Source: Halobacteriales archaeon QS_8_69_26 (GTDB taxonomy: Archaea > Halobacteriota > Halobacteria > Halobacteriales > SW-7-71-33). From it: a stretch of DNA of 64,000 nt. The stretch lies in the NCBI GenBank assembly GCA_003023195.1, contig PXRX01000046.1:62001-126000 (forward strand), written 5' to 3'. The notes below the pieces were generated by a model that worked only from the letters and a program-made list of their open reading frames with translations, searched no databases and was not told the origin of the DNA. This document shows, piece by piece, positions 1-8,754 of this stretch. The position numbers and the translations under genes were made by a program. Numbering within the stretch: position 1 is the first letter of the stretch; every line of letters begins with the position of its first letter.

Positions 1-860
1 GGGAGGAGGCCGACGCCGACGCCACCGGTGAGGCCGCCCACGGGGAAGTGCAGGACCGGACCGCCGGTCACGACGCCAGTCCCGTTGCGGGTTCGACCGA
101 TGACGGGTCGTCCGCCGATCGGGAACCGGTGACTGCCCCGGACGACCGGGCCGCACCCGCCCCGGCGGCCGGCACCGGGACCGACGGTCGGTCGGACGCG
201 GCGGGGTCGCCGGCCGACCCCGTCCGGCGGGTCCAGCCCCGGGCCCCGGTGCCGGGCGAGCGGATCCGGGTGGGGATCAGGGTGCCCGGCCTGGCGGGGC
301 GGGCGATGCTGGTCGAACGGCTCCCGTCGCCGCAGGCGGGCATCGTGGCGCTGGAGCCGGAGCCCCTCAACTACGCCCGGGTCGACGACGTGGTCTACGC
401 CCTCTGGGAGTTCGACGCACCGACCCCGGTCGAACTGGAGTACCTGGTCCCGGTCCCCGAGGACGCCGCGCCGGGCCAGGAGTTCGTCTTCGAGGGCCGG
501 GTCGAGACCGACCGCGGCGAGGTGGCCGTCGGCGGCACCGGCCGCGTCGGCGTCATTACGGAACTGGAAGCCCGCGCCCTCGACGGCGGCCGGATCACCC
601 TGGCCGACCTGCAGGTCGCCGGTCGTCGGGCCGCGGACGGCGACCTCCCGACCGACCGCCTGGAGTGGCTCTACCGCCAGTGGCTGGCCGGCGACGACGC
701 CCCCGTCGGCCCCTCGCCGGTCGAGTTCGACCCGTCGAGCCGTCGCTCCGACGGTCGCGGGGGCGAGGCCATCGAGGACGACCGTCGATCCGTCGACGGC
801 GCCGACCACCGCCGCGGCGACGGGGGTGGACCGGCACGGAGGGACGGCGATGGACGCTGA
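1..860 (+). CDS. Hypothetical haloarchaeal protein, 5' end outside window
   Basis: The reading frame is open from the first complete codon (base 3) to the TGA at 858-860, so the gene begins before the window. I do not recognise the family. The visible N-terminal 75 residues are a low-complexity stretch rich in D, G, A and P. A folded-looking core follows, with alternating hydrophobic segments (for example VVYALWEFDAPTPVELEYLV) that read as a beta-sandwich. It ends in a short helix-like region (LEWLYRQWLAG) and a charged tail. No transmembrane segment or cysteine motif is visible. The stop overlaps the start of the next gene by 11 bases, so the two are probably co-transcribed. The product may be linked to that TrmB-type regulator, but this is inference from position only. 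Confidence 0.6.
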   Translation, partial: EEADADATGEAAHGEVQDRTAGHDASPVAGSTDDGSSADREPVTAPDDRAAPAPAAGTGTDGRSDAAGSPADPVRRVQPRAPVPGERIRVGIRVPGLAGRAMLVERLPSPQAGIVALEPEPLNYARVDDVVYALWEFDAPTPVELEYLVPVPEDAAPGQEFVFEGRVETDRGEVAVGGTGRVGVITELEARALDGGRITLADLQVAGRRAADGDLPTDRLEWLYRQWLAGDDAPVGPSPVEFDPSSRRSDGRGGEAIEDDRRSVDGADHRRGDGGGPARRDGDGR

Positions 861-1620
861 GGACGTGACCGAGGAGGAGGCCGTCGAGGCCTTCGAGCGC
901 CTGGGACTGACGGGCTACCAGGCGAAGGTGTTCATCGCGCTCCACCGCCTGGGGTCGGGGACGGCCCGGGACATCTCCCGGGTGACCGACGTTCCCCGCT
1001 CGCAGGTCTACAGCGCCGCCGACACCCTCGCGGACAAGGGGCTGGTGGGGATCCAGCAGTCCAGTCCGATCCGCTACCGCCCGGTGAGCCTGGAGGCGGC
1101 CCAGTCGACGCTCCGCGAACGGTTCGAGCGCGAAACCGACCGCGCCTTCGAGTTCGTCGACTCCGTCAGGGGCGAGGGCGACGGCGAGGAACGCGAGGAA
1201 CTGTGGACCCTCCGGGGCCGGGACGCCGTCTCGGACCGCGTCGCCGAACTCGTCGGCGAGGCCGACCGTCGGATCGTCTACGGGACGGGTCACGCCGACC
1301 ACCTGACCGAGGACCTCGTCGGGACGCTGTCCCGGCGAGCGGAGGAGGGACTGGACGCCGTCCTGGTCACCGAGTCGGAGGCCGTCCGGGAGGCCTTCTC
1401 GGGAAACGAGGGGATCCTCACCGTCCGGATGCCGCCCAAGCAGGCCGAGAACGACCGGACCGGCCGGGTCCTCATCGTCGACGACGACGTCATCTTGCTG
1501 TCGGTCGTCGATCCCGGCGACTCCTCGGCCGAGGGCGAAACGGCCGTCTGGAGCGCCCACACCACCTTCGCCGAAGTCCTCGTCCAGTTGGTAGAGGCGA
1601 GTATCGAATCCCCCGAGTGA
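850..1620 (+). CDS. TrmB family transcriptional regulator
   Basis: The protein has 256 residues. An N-terminal winged helix-turn-helix of the TrmB type occupies about residues 10-85 (motifs LTGYQAKVFIALHRLG, DVPRSQVYSAADTLADKGLV and IRYRPVS). A C-terminal domain of about 140 residues resembles the phospholipase-D-like effector domain of TrmB proteins (RIVYGTGHADHL, EGLDAVLVTESE, RVLIVDDDVILLSVVD). TrmB regulators usually bind sugars or other small ligands and act as repressors or activators; the ligand here cannot be read from the sequence. I chose ATG 850 over an in-frame start at 826 because homologous proteins begin just before the helix-turn-helix. The gene overlaps the upstream gene by 11 bases. 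Confidence 0.85.
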   Translation: MDAEDVTEEEAVEAFERLGLTGYQAKVFIALHRLGSGTARDISRVTDVPRSQVYSAADTLADKGLVGIQQSSPIRYRPVSLEAAQSTLRERFERETDRAFEFVDSVRGEGDGEEREELWTLRGRDAVSDRVAELVGEADRRIVYGTGHADHLTEDLVGTLSRRAEEGLDAVLVTESEAVREAFSGNEGILTVRMPPKQAENDRTGRVLIVDDDVILLSVVDPGDSSAEGETAVWSAHTTFAEVLVQLVEASIESPE

Positions 1621-1627
1621 CCGGTCG

Positions 1628-2947
1628 TCAGTCGATCGGGTACCGGAGCAGGGCGGCGACGCCCCCGAGGTTCGATAGCTGGCGGCCTGGGTCGAACTCC
1701 TTCGAGAACACCGTCACGTCGCCGCCCTGTTGCTCGACGGTGCGGATCAGGTCGTCGGGGTCGACGGCCGGTTCCGCGTCGGCCTCCGCGGTACCGTCAC
1801 CTTCTCCCCCCGACGATCCGCTGCCGGCGGACCCGCCGCCGGACGATCCCTCGCCGATCGCCTCTTCCTCGGCGGTCAATCCGCCGTCGCCGGATCCTCC
1901 CGACTCCGCCTCGCGTTCGGCGCGGAACTCCTCGGGGGTGATCCGTTCGCGGCCGTTTCGCCCCTCGTCCTCGTCGCTCCCGCTCTCGTCGGCCCCGTCG
2001 GCGTCGTCCCCGGCGTCCGCCCGGTCCGACCCGTCGAGCCTGGACTCCCGGAGCCACTCGTCGACGACCAGGAGGTGCTCGACGGCGCCGTAGTCGGCCG
2101 CCTGGCGCACCCGGTCGGGTCCGTACGCGACGGCACCGTCGCCGGCGATCCCTGCGGTGAGTTCGTCGATCAGTTCCGCCTCGCGGGCGATCCGCGTCTC
2201 CTCCTGTATCTCGTCGACGGCGCCGCGCTTGAGGGCCTCGTGGACCCCCCGGTCGCCCACGGAGGCGGTGTCGACGATGGTTATCTTGGCCGCGAGGTCG
2301 CGGTCGTTCTCCTCGATGTAGTCAAGCGCGTCGTTCTTGGTGAACCCCGGCCCGGCGAGGACGATGGCGTCCACCTCCAGGTGCTGGAGGGTCGACAGGA
2401 GTTCGGCGAACAGCTCCGACCGGGGCCGGGCGTACTCCCCCTTCCCGGTCGTCCCCGTGATGGACGCGTACTCCTCGGTGCCGTGCTGGGCGACGGTGTG
2501 GACGTGGGCCTGCCCCTCCTCGACGGTGGCGATGGCGACGTCGGGGTTCTCGGCGGCCTCGACGGCCTCCTGGAGGCGCTCTAGCTGGTCGGGCTTGAAC
2601 CGCTTGGTGACGGTCACCTCCTTGCGAACCTCGACGTTCAGCGTGTGGTGGTGGCCGAGCTGGTCCTCCCGGGAGCAGTCGACGATCACCCCCGATATCC
2701 GGAGGCGGTTGGCGAACCGGTGGAACTCGACGTCCTCGACCTCCAGGGTGGCGTACATGTGCTCGCGCTCGCCGCCGGTGTCCCGGAGCCGGTCGTCGTC
2801 GCGGGTGACGCGACGGTGGGTGTCCCCGCCCACCCGGTCGCCGGGTTCGACCACGTACTGCAGGTGCCACAGGTCGTCCACGCTCTCGGGCACCAGCGTG
2901 ATCCGTTCGGTCCCGTCGTCCCGGCGCTCCCGGCTCTGGATCCGCAT
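1628..2947 (-). CDS. pelA: mRNA surveillance protein pelota (Dom34)
   Basis: The archaeal pelota/Dom34 protein is a relative of release factor eRF1. With aEF1A and ABCE1 it dismantles stalled ribosomes. The protein has 439 residues from ATG 2947 ([20 protein letters not shown]); a GTG six bases upstream is the only alternative. The three domains are visible: an N-terminal Sm-like domain (1-130), a central domain (about 135-265, [18 protein letters not shown]) and an eRF1-like C-terminal domain. Pelota is usually near 355 residues. The excess here is an acidic, G/S/D/E-rich insert at about residues 303-398 inside the third domain, before the conserved ending ([20 protein letters not shown]). 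The neighbour at 3507-5783 is RqcH, another ribosome quality-control factor, with one small gene between. Confidence 0.95.
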   Translation of the reverse strand: MRIQSRERRDDGTERITLVPESVDDLWHLQYVVEPGDRVGGDTHRRVTRDDDRLRDTGGEREHMYATLEVEDVEFHRFANRLRISGVIVDCSREDQLGHHHTLNVEVRKEVTVTKRFKPDQLERLQEAVEAAENPDVAIATVEEGQAHVHTVAQHGTEEYASITGTTGKGEYARPRSELFAELLSTLQHLEVDAIVLAGPGFTKNDALDYIEENDRDLAAKITIVDTASVGDRGVHEALKRGAVDEIQEETRIAREAELIDELTAGIAGDGAVAYGPDRVRQAADYGAVEHLLVVDEWLRESRLDGSDRADAGDDADGADESGSDEDEGRNGRERITPEEFRAEREAESGGSGDGGLTAEEEAIGEGSSGGGSAGSGSSGGEGDGTAEADAEPAVDPDDLIRTVEQQGGDVTVFSKEFDPGRQLSNLGGVAALLRYPID

Positions 2948-3046
2948 GCTCACGGCTCGGGATTCGACGGGTAAGTGCCCTGCTATTCACCGAGCCGGGG
3001 GTGGTCACCCGGGGGGGGGTCGCAGCGTTGGAGACCGTGCCCGGGG

Positions 3047-3433
3047 TCACTCGTCGTCGGGGACGTCGATCGGTTCGTACCCCTCGGTCCGGGCCTCTTC
3101 GCGGGCCTCCTCGGGGTCGATGTCGGTGGGCGTGCCGTCGATGAGGACCGTCTCGGGCCGGACTTCGACCAGTCTGTCGTCGTGGTCGCGCCAGAGTTCG
3201 CGGTGGACCGTCGTCGCCCGGAGGTCGTGTTCGTCCAGCAGTTCGTCCGGCGGCCGTCGCCGGAGGTACGCCACCTCGACGGGCCCGCCCCCCTCCGGAC
3301 GCTCGGTCCGGACGAGGCCGTACTCCTCAAGGGCCATCTGGGCCGTCAGCGGTATCGGCCGATCGGTGGAGACGACGCGGACCTCCTCCGGTCCGTCACC
3401 CTCCCCCGGGTCGGCGTCGGCGCCGGTGGGCAT
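3047..3433 (-). CDS. Hypothetical protein between pelota and RqcH
   Basis: A 128-residue soluble acidic protein that I do not recognise. The start ATG 3433 (MPTGADADPG) is preferred to an upstream in-frame start at 3454. The body contains VRVVSTDRPIPLTAQMALEE, a short strand-rich centre (VEVAYLRRRPPDELLDEHDL) and an acidic C-terminus ending in PDDE. There are no cysteines, membrane segments or recognisable catalytic motifs. It lies on the same strand between pelota (about 100 bases downstream) and RqcH (about 73 bases upstream), so it probably belongs to the same transcription unit. A ribosome-rescue link is inference from position only. Confidence 0.7.
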   Translation of the reverse strand: MPTGADADPGEGDGPEEVRVVSTDRPIPLTAQMALEEYGLVRTERPEGGGPVEVAYLRRRPPDELLDEHDLRATTVHRELWRDHDDRLVEVRPETVLIDGTPTDIDPEEAREEARTEGYEPIDVPDDE

Positions 3434-3506
3434 CGTCCGATTTACCGGCCGCACGGGGTTGAATCCATCGGCAGTCCGACCGTCAGCGGTTGGACACCGT
3501 CGCCCG

Positions 3507-5783
3507 TCAGTCCCCGTCCCCGACCATCCGGCTCCCCCCGGGCGGCAGGAAGTGCTGTATCCGGTCGGGGCTGGCGACCTTCCGGACGAACCCGGTGTCG
3601 GCGAACCGCTCGCGGAACTCCCGGTAGATCCGCTTCCCGACGTCGGCCTGGGCGTACCGGCCGGGTTCGACGCGGACCGCGGTGACCGCCCGTTCCTCGA
3701 CGGGGTCGGGCGGCCCGCCGATCACCCGGGTGTCCGGCCGGCAGGTGATGCCGACGGCGACGCCGACGGGCGTGTCCTCGTAGTAGGTGCGGTCGCCCCG
3801 GACCGCGAACCCGCCCTTGGCGAGGTACTCGCCGCTCTCGGGGGTCTTCGTCACCTGATCCGGGCGGGCCATGTAGACGTCGCCGCTGTACTTGCCCTCC
3901 TTCCAGACCGACGAGTACGAGACGGCGAACTGCGCCGCCTCCTCGCGGCTGCGTTCCGGGACGGTAACGTCCCGGGCGGACTCGCTGGGGTCGGCGGCCT
4001 TCAGCACCGTGACCGGGGCACCGTGGGCGTCGGTGTGGAAGAAGAGGTCCCCGGACTCCATGTACTTCTTTACGAGTTCCTCGTTGTCGTCGGCGTCCCG
4101 GCCCCCGAGGACGAGAAAGCCGTCGCTCGTCCGGAACCACCGGAACCGCTCGTACCACTTCTCGTCGCGCCTGACCGGGATCGACGGCTCCGAGAGCCAG
4201 TCGCGGTCGGCGAACTCGTCGTCCTCCTCGTCTTCCCCGTCCTCGTCCCCGTCGTCGGCGTCCCACCGGTCCCGCCGCTCCCGGATCTCGTCCAGTTCCT
4301 CGCGGGTTTCCTGGACGGCCTCGAGCGCACCGTCCCGCTTCTCCTCTATCCGCTTTGCCTCCCGGTAGAGCCTGTCCGCGTTGTGCTCGACGCCCTCGGT
4401 CGGGTCGAGTTCGACGCGGGTCCCCTCCACGTCGAGGGTCACGGTGCCCTCACGGTCGTCGACGCCCACGACCGCCTCGGCGGCAGCGATTCCCCGATCC
4501 TTGCCCTCCTCGAAGCGCTCCTCGATTTCCGCCCAGGGAACCCCCTCGTCCCTGGCCGACCGGACCGTCGATAGTACCTCGTCGACCAGCCCGTAGTTGG
4601 CGTACAGCAGTTCCGCACGCTCCCGCTCCCGTTCGGCCTGCTGCTGGAAGTCCTCGATGGCCCCCTCCTGTTGCTCGATGATCCGCTCGCGCTTGGCGAT
4701 TTCCGCCTCGAAGTCCGGCCGGTCCCGGGCCGTGTCGGGTTCCTCGTCGGCCTCGTCCAGCAGGTGGAAGTACTCCTCGACGGCACCGTCGAACGTCTCG
4801 TGGGCTGTCGCGGGCAGGTCCGACCGCTCCGCCAGCGCGAACGGTGCCACGTCGACCGGGTGCCCCTCCGGTGTGCCGTCCGGACCACCAGCACCGTCGC
4901 TGTCGTCGGATCCCCCGCCGTCGTCCGGGTCATCGGCGTCGGATCCCCCGCCGTCGTCCGGGTCATCGGCGTCGGATCCCCCGCCGTCGTCCGGGTCATC
5001 GGCGTCGGCTCCACCTCTGTTCTCCCCGTCACCCGGTTCGAAGTAGATCCGGGGGTCGAGGTTCGCCTCCCGGAGGTCGGTCGCGAGTCGCCCGACGGCG
5101 TCGTACAGCGCCTCGTAGTCGGCCTCGTCGGCCTCGGAGATGGACCGGGTCTTCTCGACGCCGGCCCGCGTACAGAGTTCCTCGGCCCACAGGCCGCCGA
5201 GGTTCAGTTGCGTCGCCAGGGTCCGCACCAGGTCGGTGTCGGAGTCCTCCATCTCGGCGGCGAACGCCTCGTAGTCCAGCGCCATCGGGGTGACGCGGCT
5301 GGCCGGGAACTCGTAGGCCGACCCCGGGACGACCGTCCTCGACTTCAGGCGCACGGTCTCCAGGCAGTCGACCACCACGCGGTCGCCGTCCAGCGCCGCG
5401 ACGTTGCCGTCGCCGAACAGTTCCGCCACGATGGTCGTGTCCCCGTCCGGGCGCTCGAAGTGGAACTGGAGGATCCGGTCGAAGCCGTACTGCTCGACGC
5501 CGGCGAACTCCCCGCCGGCGATCCGGTTGCGCAGCATCTTCGCGAACGCCGGCGGCCGCTCCGGGGCGTCGGGCACCCGGTCTGGCGAGACGACGCCGGC
5601 GCGCTTCCGATCGCCCACCTCGATCAACAGTTCGGCCCGGCCCCGGTCGGGGTCCCGGAGCTTCAACCGGACCAGGTCCGGCGGGTAGAGGTAGGCCTTG
5701 TCGACCTTCGCACCCTCGTAGGCCCCGAGTTCGCCCACGAGCGCCGCGAGGTCGACGCTCGAGAGTTCCCGCTTCTCGTCCAT
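3507..5783 (-). CDS. rqcH: Ribosome rescue protein RqcH (NFACT family)
   Basis: This NFACT protein of 758 residues is the archaeal counterpart of bacterial RqcH and eukaryotic NEMF/Rqc2. These bind obstructed large subunits carrying peptidyl-tRNA and can add C-terminal tails. The N-terminal NFACT-N domain (1-280) contains the GFDRILQF segment; the Asp-Arg pair there corresponds to the DR pair important in RqcH. It is followed by a long coiled-coil middle (REEL/RERRDR-type heptads). The C-terminal NFACT-R domain starts near RFRWFRTSDGFLVLGGRD and includes GDLFFHTDAHGAPVTVLK. A disordered acidic linker holds a triplicated 11-residue unit. ATG 5783 (MDEKRELSSVDLAALV) matches the family start; the frame stays open a further 41 codons upstream without similarity. 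Confidence 0.93.
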   Translation of the reverse strand: MDEKRELSSVDLAALVGELGAYEGAKVDKAYLYPPDLVRLKLRDPDRGRAELLIEVGDRKRAGVVSPDRVPDAPERPPAFAKMLRNRIAGGEFAGVEQYGFDRILQFHFERPDGDTTIVAELFGDGNVAALDGDRVVVDCLETVRLKSRTVVPGSAYEFPASRVTPMALDYEAFAAEMEDSDTDLVRTLATQLNLGGLWAEELCTRAGVEKTRSISEADEADYEALYDAVGRLATDLREANLDPRIYFEPGDGENRGGADADDPDDGGGSDADDPDDGGGSDADDPDDGGGSDDSDGAGGPDGTPEGHPVDVAPFALAERSDLPATAHETFDGAVEEYFHLLDEADEEPDTARDRPDFEAEIAKRERIIEQQEGAIEDFQQQAERERERAELLYANYGLVDEVLSTVRSARDEGVPWAEIEERFEEGKDRGIAAAEAVVGVDDREGTVTLDVEGTRVELDPTEGVEHNADRLYREAKRIEEKRDGALEAVQETREELDEIRERRDRWDADDGDEDGEDEEDDEFADRDWLSEPSIPVRRDEKWYERFRWFRTSDGFLVLGGRDADDNEELVKKYMESGDLFFHTDAHGAPVTVLKAADPSESARDVTVPERSREEAAQFAVSYSSVWKEGKYSGDVYMARPDQVTKTPESGEYLAKGGFAVRGDRTYYEDTPVGVAVGITCRPDTRVIGGPPDPVEERAVTAVRVEPGRYAQADVGKRIYREFRERFADTGFVRKVASPDRIQHFLPPGGSRMVGDGD
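4908..5006. repeat. 33-bp tandem repeat x3 inside rqcH
   Basis: Three head-to-tail copies of a 33-bp unit begin at 4908, 4941 and 4974, each starting GGATCCCCCGCCGTCGTC. They are identical, in frame, and encode three copies of an 11-residue acidic unit (ADDPDDGGGSD) in the RqcH linker. Identical synonymous codons in all copies point to a recent expansion. Confidence 0.95.
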
Positions 5784-5905
5784 GGTCGGGATCGGTCGGG
5801 TTCCCGGAAAGGGGTGTCGCTTGGCGGTCCCGCGGATCCCGGTGTTAGCACTGTCCGTTCCCGCGTCCACGTAGCGACGACTAAATACAGAGATACAGAC
5901 ATACA

Positions 5906-5914
5906 TTTATAAAT
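5906..5914 (+). promoter_or_regulatory. TATA box for the HTH/PemK pair
   Basis: TTTATAAAT is centred about 26 nt before the GTG at 5936, the distance expected for a haloarchaeal leaderless transcript. It sits in an AT-rich patch between the divergent rqcH and HTH genes. Confidence 0.65.
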
Positions 5915-5935
5915 CGAAAGGGCCGATCCCGAGAC

Positions 5936-6280
5936 GTGCCGATCAGCATCGACGAGTTCGAGTCCCACGACCCGGACGACCGCGAGACGAACGCGGAGCG
6001 GGTCGTCCGGTTCCTGGCGCGAAACCGGGACAAGGCCTACAAGGCCGTCGAGATCGCCGAGGGGGCGGGCGTCGGCGAGAACTCGATCCACCCCGTCCTG
6101 AACCGACTGGAGGACCACGGTCTGGTTCGACACAGGGAGCCGTACTGGGCCATCGGCGACCTCGAGGCGGTCCGTGACGCGAGGATGCTCGGATCGACGG
6201 CGGAGTTCCTCGACGACGTGCTCGGTGCCGAGAGTCGGGAGGAGTGGCTGCGCGCGGCCGAGGACGACGCGCCGGAGTGA
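5936..6280 (+). CDS. Winged-helix DNA-binding protein, partner of PemK-like gene
   Basis: A 114-residue protein starting at GTG 5936, placed right behind a TATA box. A MarR/ArsR-like winged helix-turn-helix covers residues 18-75 (RVVRFLARNRDKAYKAVEIA, GVGENSIHPVLNRLEDHGLV, YWAIGD wing), followed by an acidic helical tail. Its stop codon overlaps the GTG start of a PemK/MazF-like protein, so the two are translationally coupled. This arrangement is like a toxin-antitoxin pair in which the DNA-binding protein autoregulates. Whether it is a true antitoxin or a plain regulator cannot be told from sequence. Confidence 0.8.
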   Translation: MPISIDEFESHDPDDRETNAERVVRFLARNRDKAYKAVEIAEGAGVGENSIHPVLNRLEDHGLVRHREPYWAIGDLEAVRDARMLGSTAEFLDDVLGAESREEWLRAAEDDAPE

Positions 6281-6636
6281 CCGTGACCGACTCCACGCCA
6301 ACGTTCGACGACCTCCAACGCGGCCACGTCGTCCTCGCGCCCGACCCGTTCAAACCGGACGAGGACGCGACCAGGCCGTGGGTCGTCGTCAACGACGAGA
6401 GCCACCCCTTCGACAAGCGCCAGTACGTCGTCATGGGACTGACGACCAGGACCTGGTACGACGAGCGGATCCCGCTCGACGCGGAGGACTACCGTCACCG
6501 CTCGGCACCGCAGGATAGCTCCATCGTCCCCCACGCGGTGGCGTCGCTCCGACCGCGGTTGATGACCGACTACGTCTGCCGGATTCGCGACGAACCGGTC
6601 GACCGGGCAGTCGAGGAACTCATCGGGTACCTGTGA
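6277..6636 (+). CDS. PemK/MazF-like toxin-family protein
   Basis: A protein of 119 residues from GTG 6277, which overlaps the previous stop as GTGA; GTG 6283 is a second possible start. The N-terminal pattern DLQRGHVVLAPDPF and the strand ATRPWVVVND match the GDIV...RPxVVV signature of the PemK/MazF fold, a small beta-barrel often acting as an mRNA endonuclease. Later segments (YVVMGLTTRTWYD, SSIVPHAVASLRPRL) fit the same fold. Ribonuclease activity is not proven, and haloarchaea carry many such proteins of unknown activity. The small winged-helix gene directly upstream is the likely antitoxin or regulator. Confidence 0.75.
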   Translation: MTVTDSTPTFDDLQRGHVVLAPDPFKPDEDATRPWVVVNDESHPFDKRQYVVMGLTTRTWYDERIPLDAEDYRHRSAPQDSSIVPHAVASLRPRLMTDYVCRIRDEPVDRAVEELIGYL

Positions 6637-6758
6637 TCGGGTGCACCGGGCACGACCGGGGGATCCACTACTGCTGACCGGTCGCCATACCCGGGCGACC
6701 GACACCGTCCACGGGTCTCGACACAAGACACTTATCAGCCCCAGTGAACGTCCCCGGC

Positions 6759-7718
6759 ATGAACAGGCGTCGTCGCCGGATCCTCCGGGTTGCCGGACTC
6801 TCGCTCCTGGGTGGGGTGGCCGGCTGTCTGGGGGGCGGCGACTCCTCGAACGGGACCGGGGAACCGACGGACGGGGCCGGGACGACCGATCCCGGCGGGA
6901 CCACGGCCGACCGGAGCACGGCCGATCCCGGCGGAGCGACGGAGACAGCCGCGACGACCGGGGGGAACACGACCCCTCCCCCGGCGTCGCTCGGCACGAC
7001 CCGGACGGTCCAGGGTAACCCGGTCAGGATCACCGAGACGACGGTACGGGACTCGGTGTTCTACCTCGAACACCCCGACGAGTTCGGGGTGAAGGACCCG
7101 GGTGACGGGCGTTACGTCTTCGCCAGGGTCGGGGCGCCCGACGGGGGTCCTGCCAGGGGGGAGTTCGAACTGGCCGCCGGCGACGAACGGTTCTACGGCG
7201 GCCTCGATCGGTCCCGGCCGTGGGGCGGAGACGTGCGGCCGGTGTACGGCGGTACCGACGGCACCAGCGGATGGGTCAGCTTCTGGGTGGCGGCACCCCT
7301 GGAGGCCGACTCGGTCCGGGTCGAGGTCGGGGACGACGCCTGGCGACTCCCCGACGAGGACGTGAAGGCCCTCCGGCGTCCCGCGCCGACGTTCGAACTC
7401 CAGGAGTTCGCCGTGCCCGACGCCGTCGAACCCGGGCAGCGCTTCGACGTCGCGGCGACGTTCCGGAACACGGGCGACGCCCCCGGAACCCTCCGGGCGG
7501 TGATGCCCGTCCACGGTGCTGGATCCCCCTGCTGTAACGGTCCCAAGCGGGTGGTCGAGGTCCCCGCCGGCGGTCGCGAGACGTGGCGCGAGTCCATCGG
7601 CGACCCCGACACGTCCCTGTCCTGGGGCGAGGAGGTAGCGATCCGGCTCAAGTACCCGGGCGGCCGCCGGGAACGGACGGTGTCGGTGAACGGGGAGAGG
7701 ACCACCGACGACGGGTAG
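6759..7718 (+). CDS. Tat-exported lipoprotein of unknown function
   Basis: A 319-residue secreted protein. The N-terminus has a run of arginines (MNRRRRRILRVAG), a hydrophobic core and a lipobox GVAGC with the lipid-modified cysteine at position 23. This is a typical haloarchaeal Tat lipoprotein signal. A long T/G/D-rich linker (residues 25-85) follows, then two beta-rich regions with a segment RFDVAATFRNTGDAPGTLR that looks like an Ig/CARDB-type fold. ATG 6759 is chosen over GTG 6744 because it puts the arginines at the N-terminus and lies about 25-30 nt behind a CTTATC box at 6731. Ligand and role are unknown. Confidence 0.8.
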   Translation: MNRRRRRILRVAGLSLLGGVAGCLGGGDSSNGTGEPTDGAGTTDPGGTTADRSTADPGGATETAATTGGNTTPPPASLGTTRTVQGNPVRITETTVRDSVFYLEHPDEFGVKDPGDGRYVFARVGAPDGGPARGEFELAAGDERFYGGLDRSRPWGGDVRPVYGGTDGTSGWVSFWVAAPLEADSVRVEVGDDAWRLPDEDVKALRRPAPTFELQEFAVPDAVEPGQRFDVAATFRNTGDAPGTLRAVMPVHGAGSPCCNGPKRVVEVPAGGRETWRESIGDPDTSLSWGEEVAIRLKYPGGRRERTVSVNGERTTDDG

Positions 7719-7789
7719 GCCGTCGGTGGGTGGATCGGCTGGGGGGTGGACCGGCTGGGGAGTCGATCGGTCGGGCGGTGAACCGGTCG

Positions 7790-8494
7790 TCACTCCTCGA
7801 ACCGGTCCAGCACCGGGATCTCCTCGCGCCGTTCCTCGGAGAGCAGGTCCCAGTCGATCCCGCCGGGTCGTCCGCCCGACGCACCGGTCCGGATCGTTCG
7901 CCCGGGCGTGACCACCAGGTCCATCGGCACGTCGTGGGCCTCGACCGGCACCTCCTCGTCGACCACCTGTCGATCGTGGACGGTGGTGGCGACGGCGGTG
8001 TCGGCGTCCACGAGGCCGAGTTCCCGGAGGGTCGCGTACTCCAGGTCGCTGTAGCCCTCGCCTTTCCCCACCCGGGCGCCCGCCTCGGTGACCGCGACGC
8101 TGCCCGACACCACCAGGTCGATCGGTTCGACGGCCTCCGGTCCGACCTGGCCCCCGAGTTCTGCGGACCCTCCGATGGTCGTCGCGTGGTCGTAGTCGTC
8201 GATCCGGTCGGGGTCCAGTTCGAGGAAGGGATCGGGGTCGGCCAGGCGCGGGACGGCCATGTAGACGGTCTTCCCCGCTTCGAGGGCCCGTCTGCGGACG
8301 GGTCGCTGCGGGGAGTCGGGGTTCGCCTTCACCGCGTCGGCCTCGTTCCACTCGGGCGCGTCGGCGAGGCGGTCGGCGGCCCCGTCGGCCCCGTTGAAGT
8401 TGGGGATCCGGCCGTGGGGCGGGAACGGGAAGCGAGCCTCGCCGCTCTCCTCGAGGTCGTCCCACACCCGGTCGCGGAGGTCCTGCTTGTTCAT
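7790..8494 (-). CDS. 5-formyltetrahydrofolate cyclo-ligase family protein
   Basis: The protein of 234 residues resembles the 5-formyl-THF cyclo-ligase (MTHFS) family, specifically its archaeal and MTHFSD-like members. Supporting motifs are DRVWDDLEESGEARFPFPPH near the N-terminus, RRRALEAGKTVYMAVPRL, GVAxTxxGARVGKGEGYSDL-type text (seen as AGARVGKGEGYSDLEYA) and a late strand HDVPMDLVVTPGRTI. The glycine-rich RVGKGEGYSD segment is the family's nucleotide/folate site signature. True cyclo-ligase activity is not assured for this subfamily. Downstream towards the lipoprotein gene there are about 70 bases of convergent spacer. Confidence 0.85.
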   Translation of the reverse strand: MNKQDLRDRVWDDLEESGEARFPFPPHGRIPNFNGADGAADRLADAPEWNEADAVKANPDSPQRPVRRRALEAGKTVYMAVPRLADPDPFLELDPDRIDDYDHATTIGGSAELGGQVGPEAVEPIDLVVSGSVAVTEAGARVGKGEGYSDLEYATLRELGLVDADTAVATTVHDRQVVDEEVPVEAHDVPMDLVVTPGRTIRTGASGGRPGGIDWDLLSEERREEIPVLDRFEE

Positions 8495-8536
8495 GTCTCA
8501 AGCTTCGGGGTCGGGGGTGTCAACCCTGGCGACTCC

Positions 8537-8633
8537 GGGATCCGAATCAGTCGATCCAGTTCTCTCGCGTGGTACAACCCGGGATCCGAATCAGTCGATC
8601 CAGTTCTCTCGCGTGGTACAACCCGGGATCCGA
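8537..8633. repeat. 44-bp tandem repeat, two full copies plus 9 bp
   Basis: Copies run 8537-8580 and 8581-8624, followed by a partial copy starting GGGATCCGA. They are identical. The region lies just upstream of the cyclo-ligase gene and outside any supported CDS. On the minus strand each unit contains an in-frame ENWID-stop, as if a gene end had been copied, but no matching gene is present. Confidence 0.95.
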
Positions 8634-8754
8634 TGAGGACCAATTGAAAGCCCCCGGCCCCTTTCGTTCCGCCCAGACGCCACGATCCTCCCCAGCCGAT
8701 TGCGCTTCTCGCCCCCTCACTCGCGTTGCTCGTTCGGGGACTGCGATGCTCATC

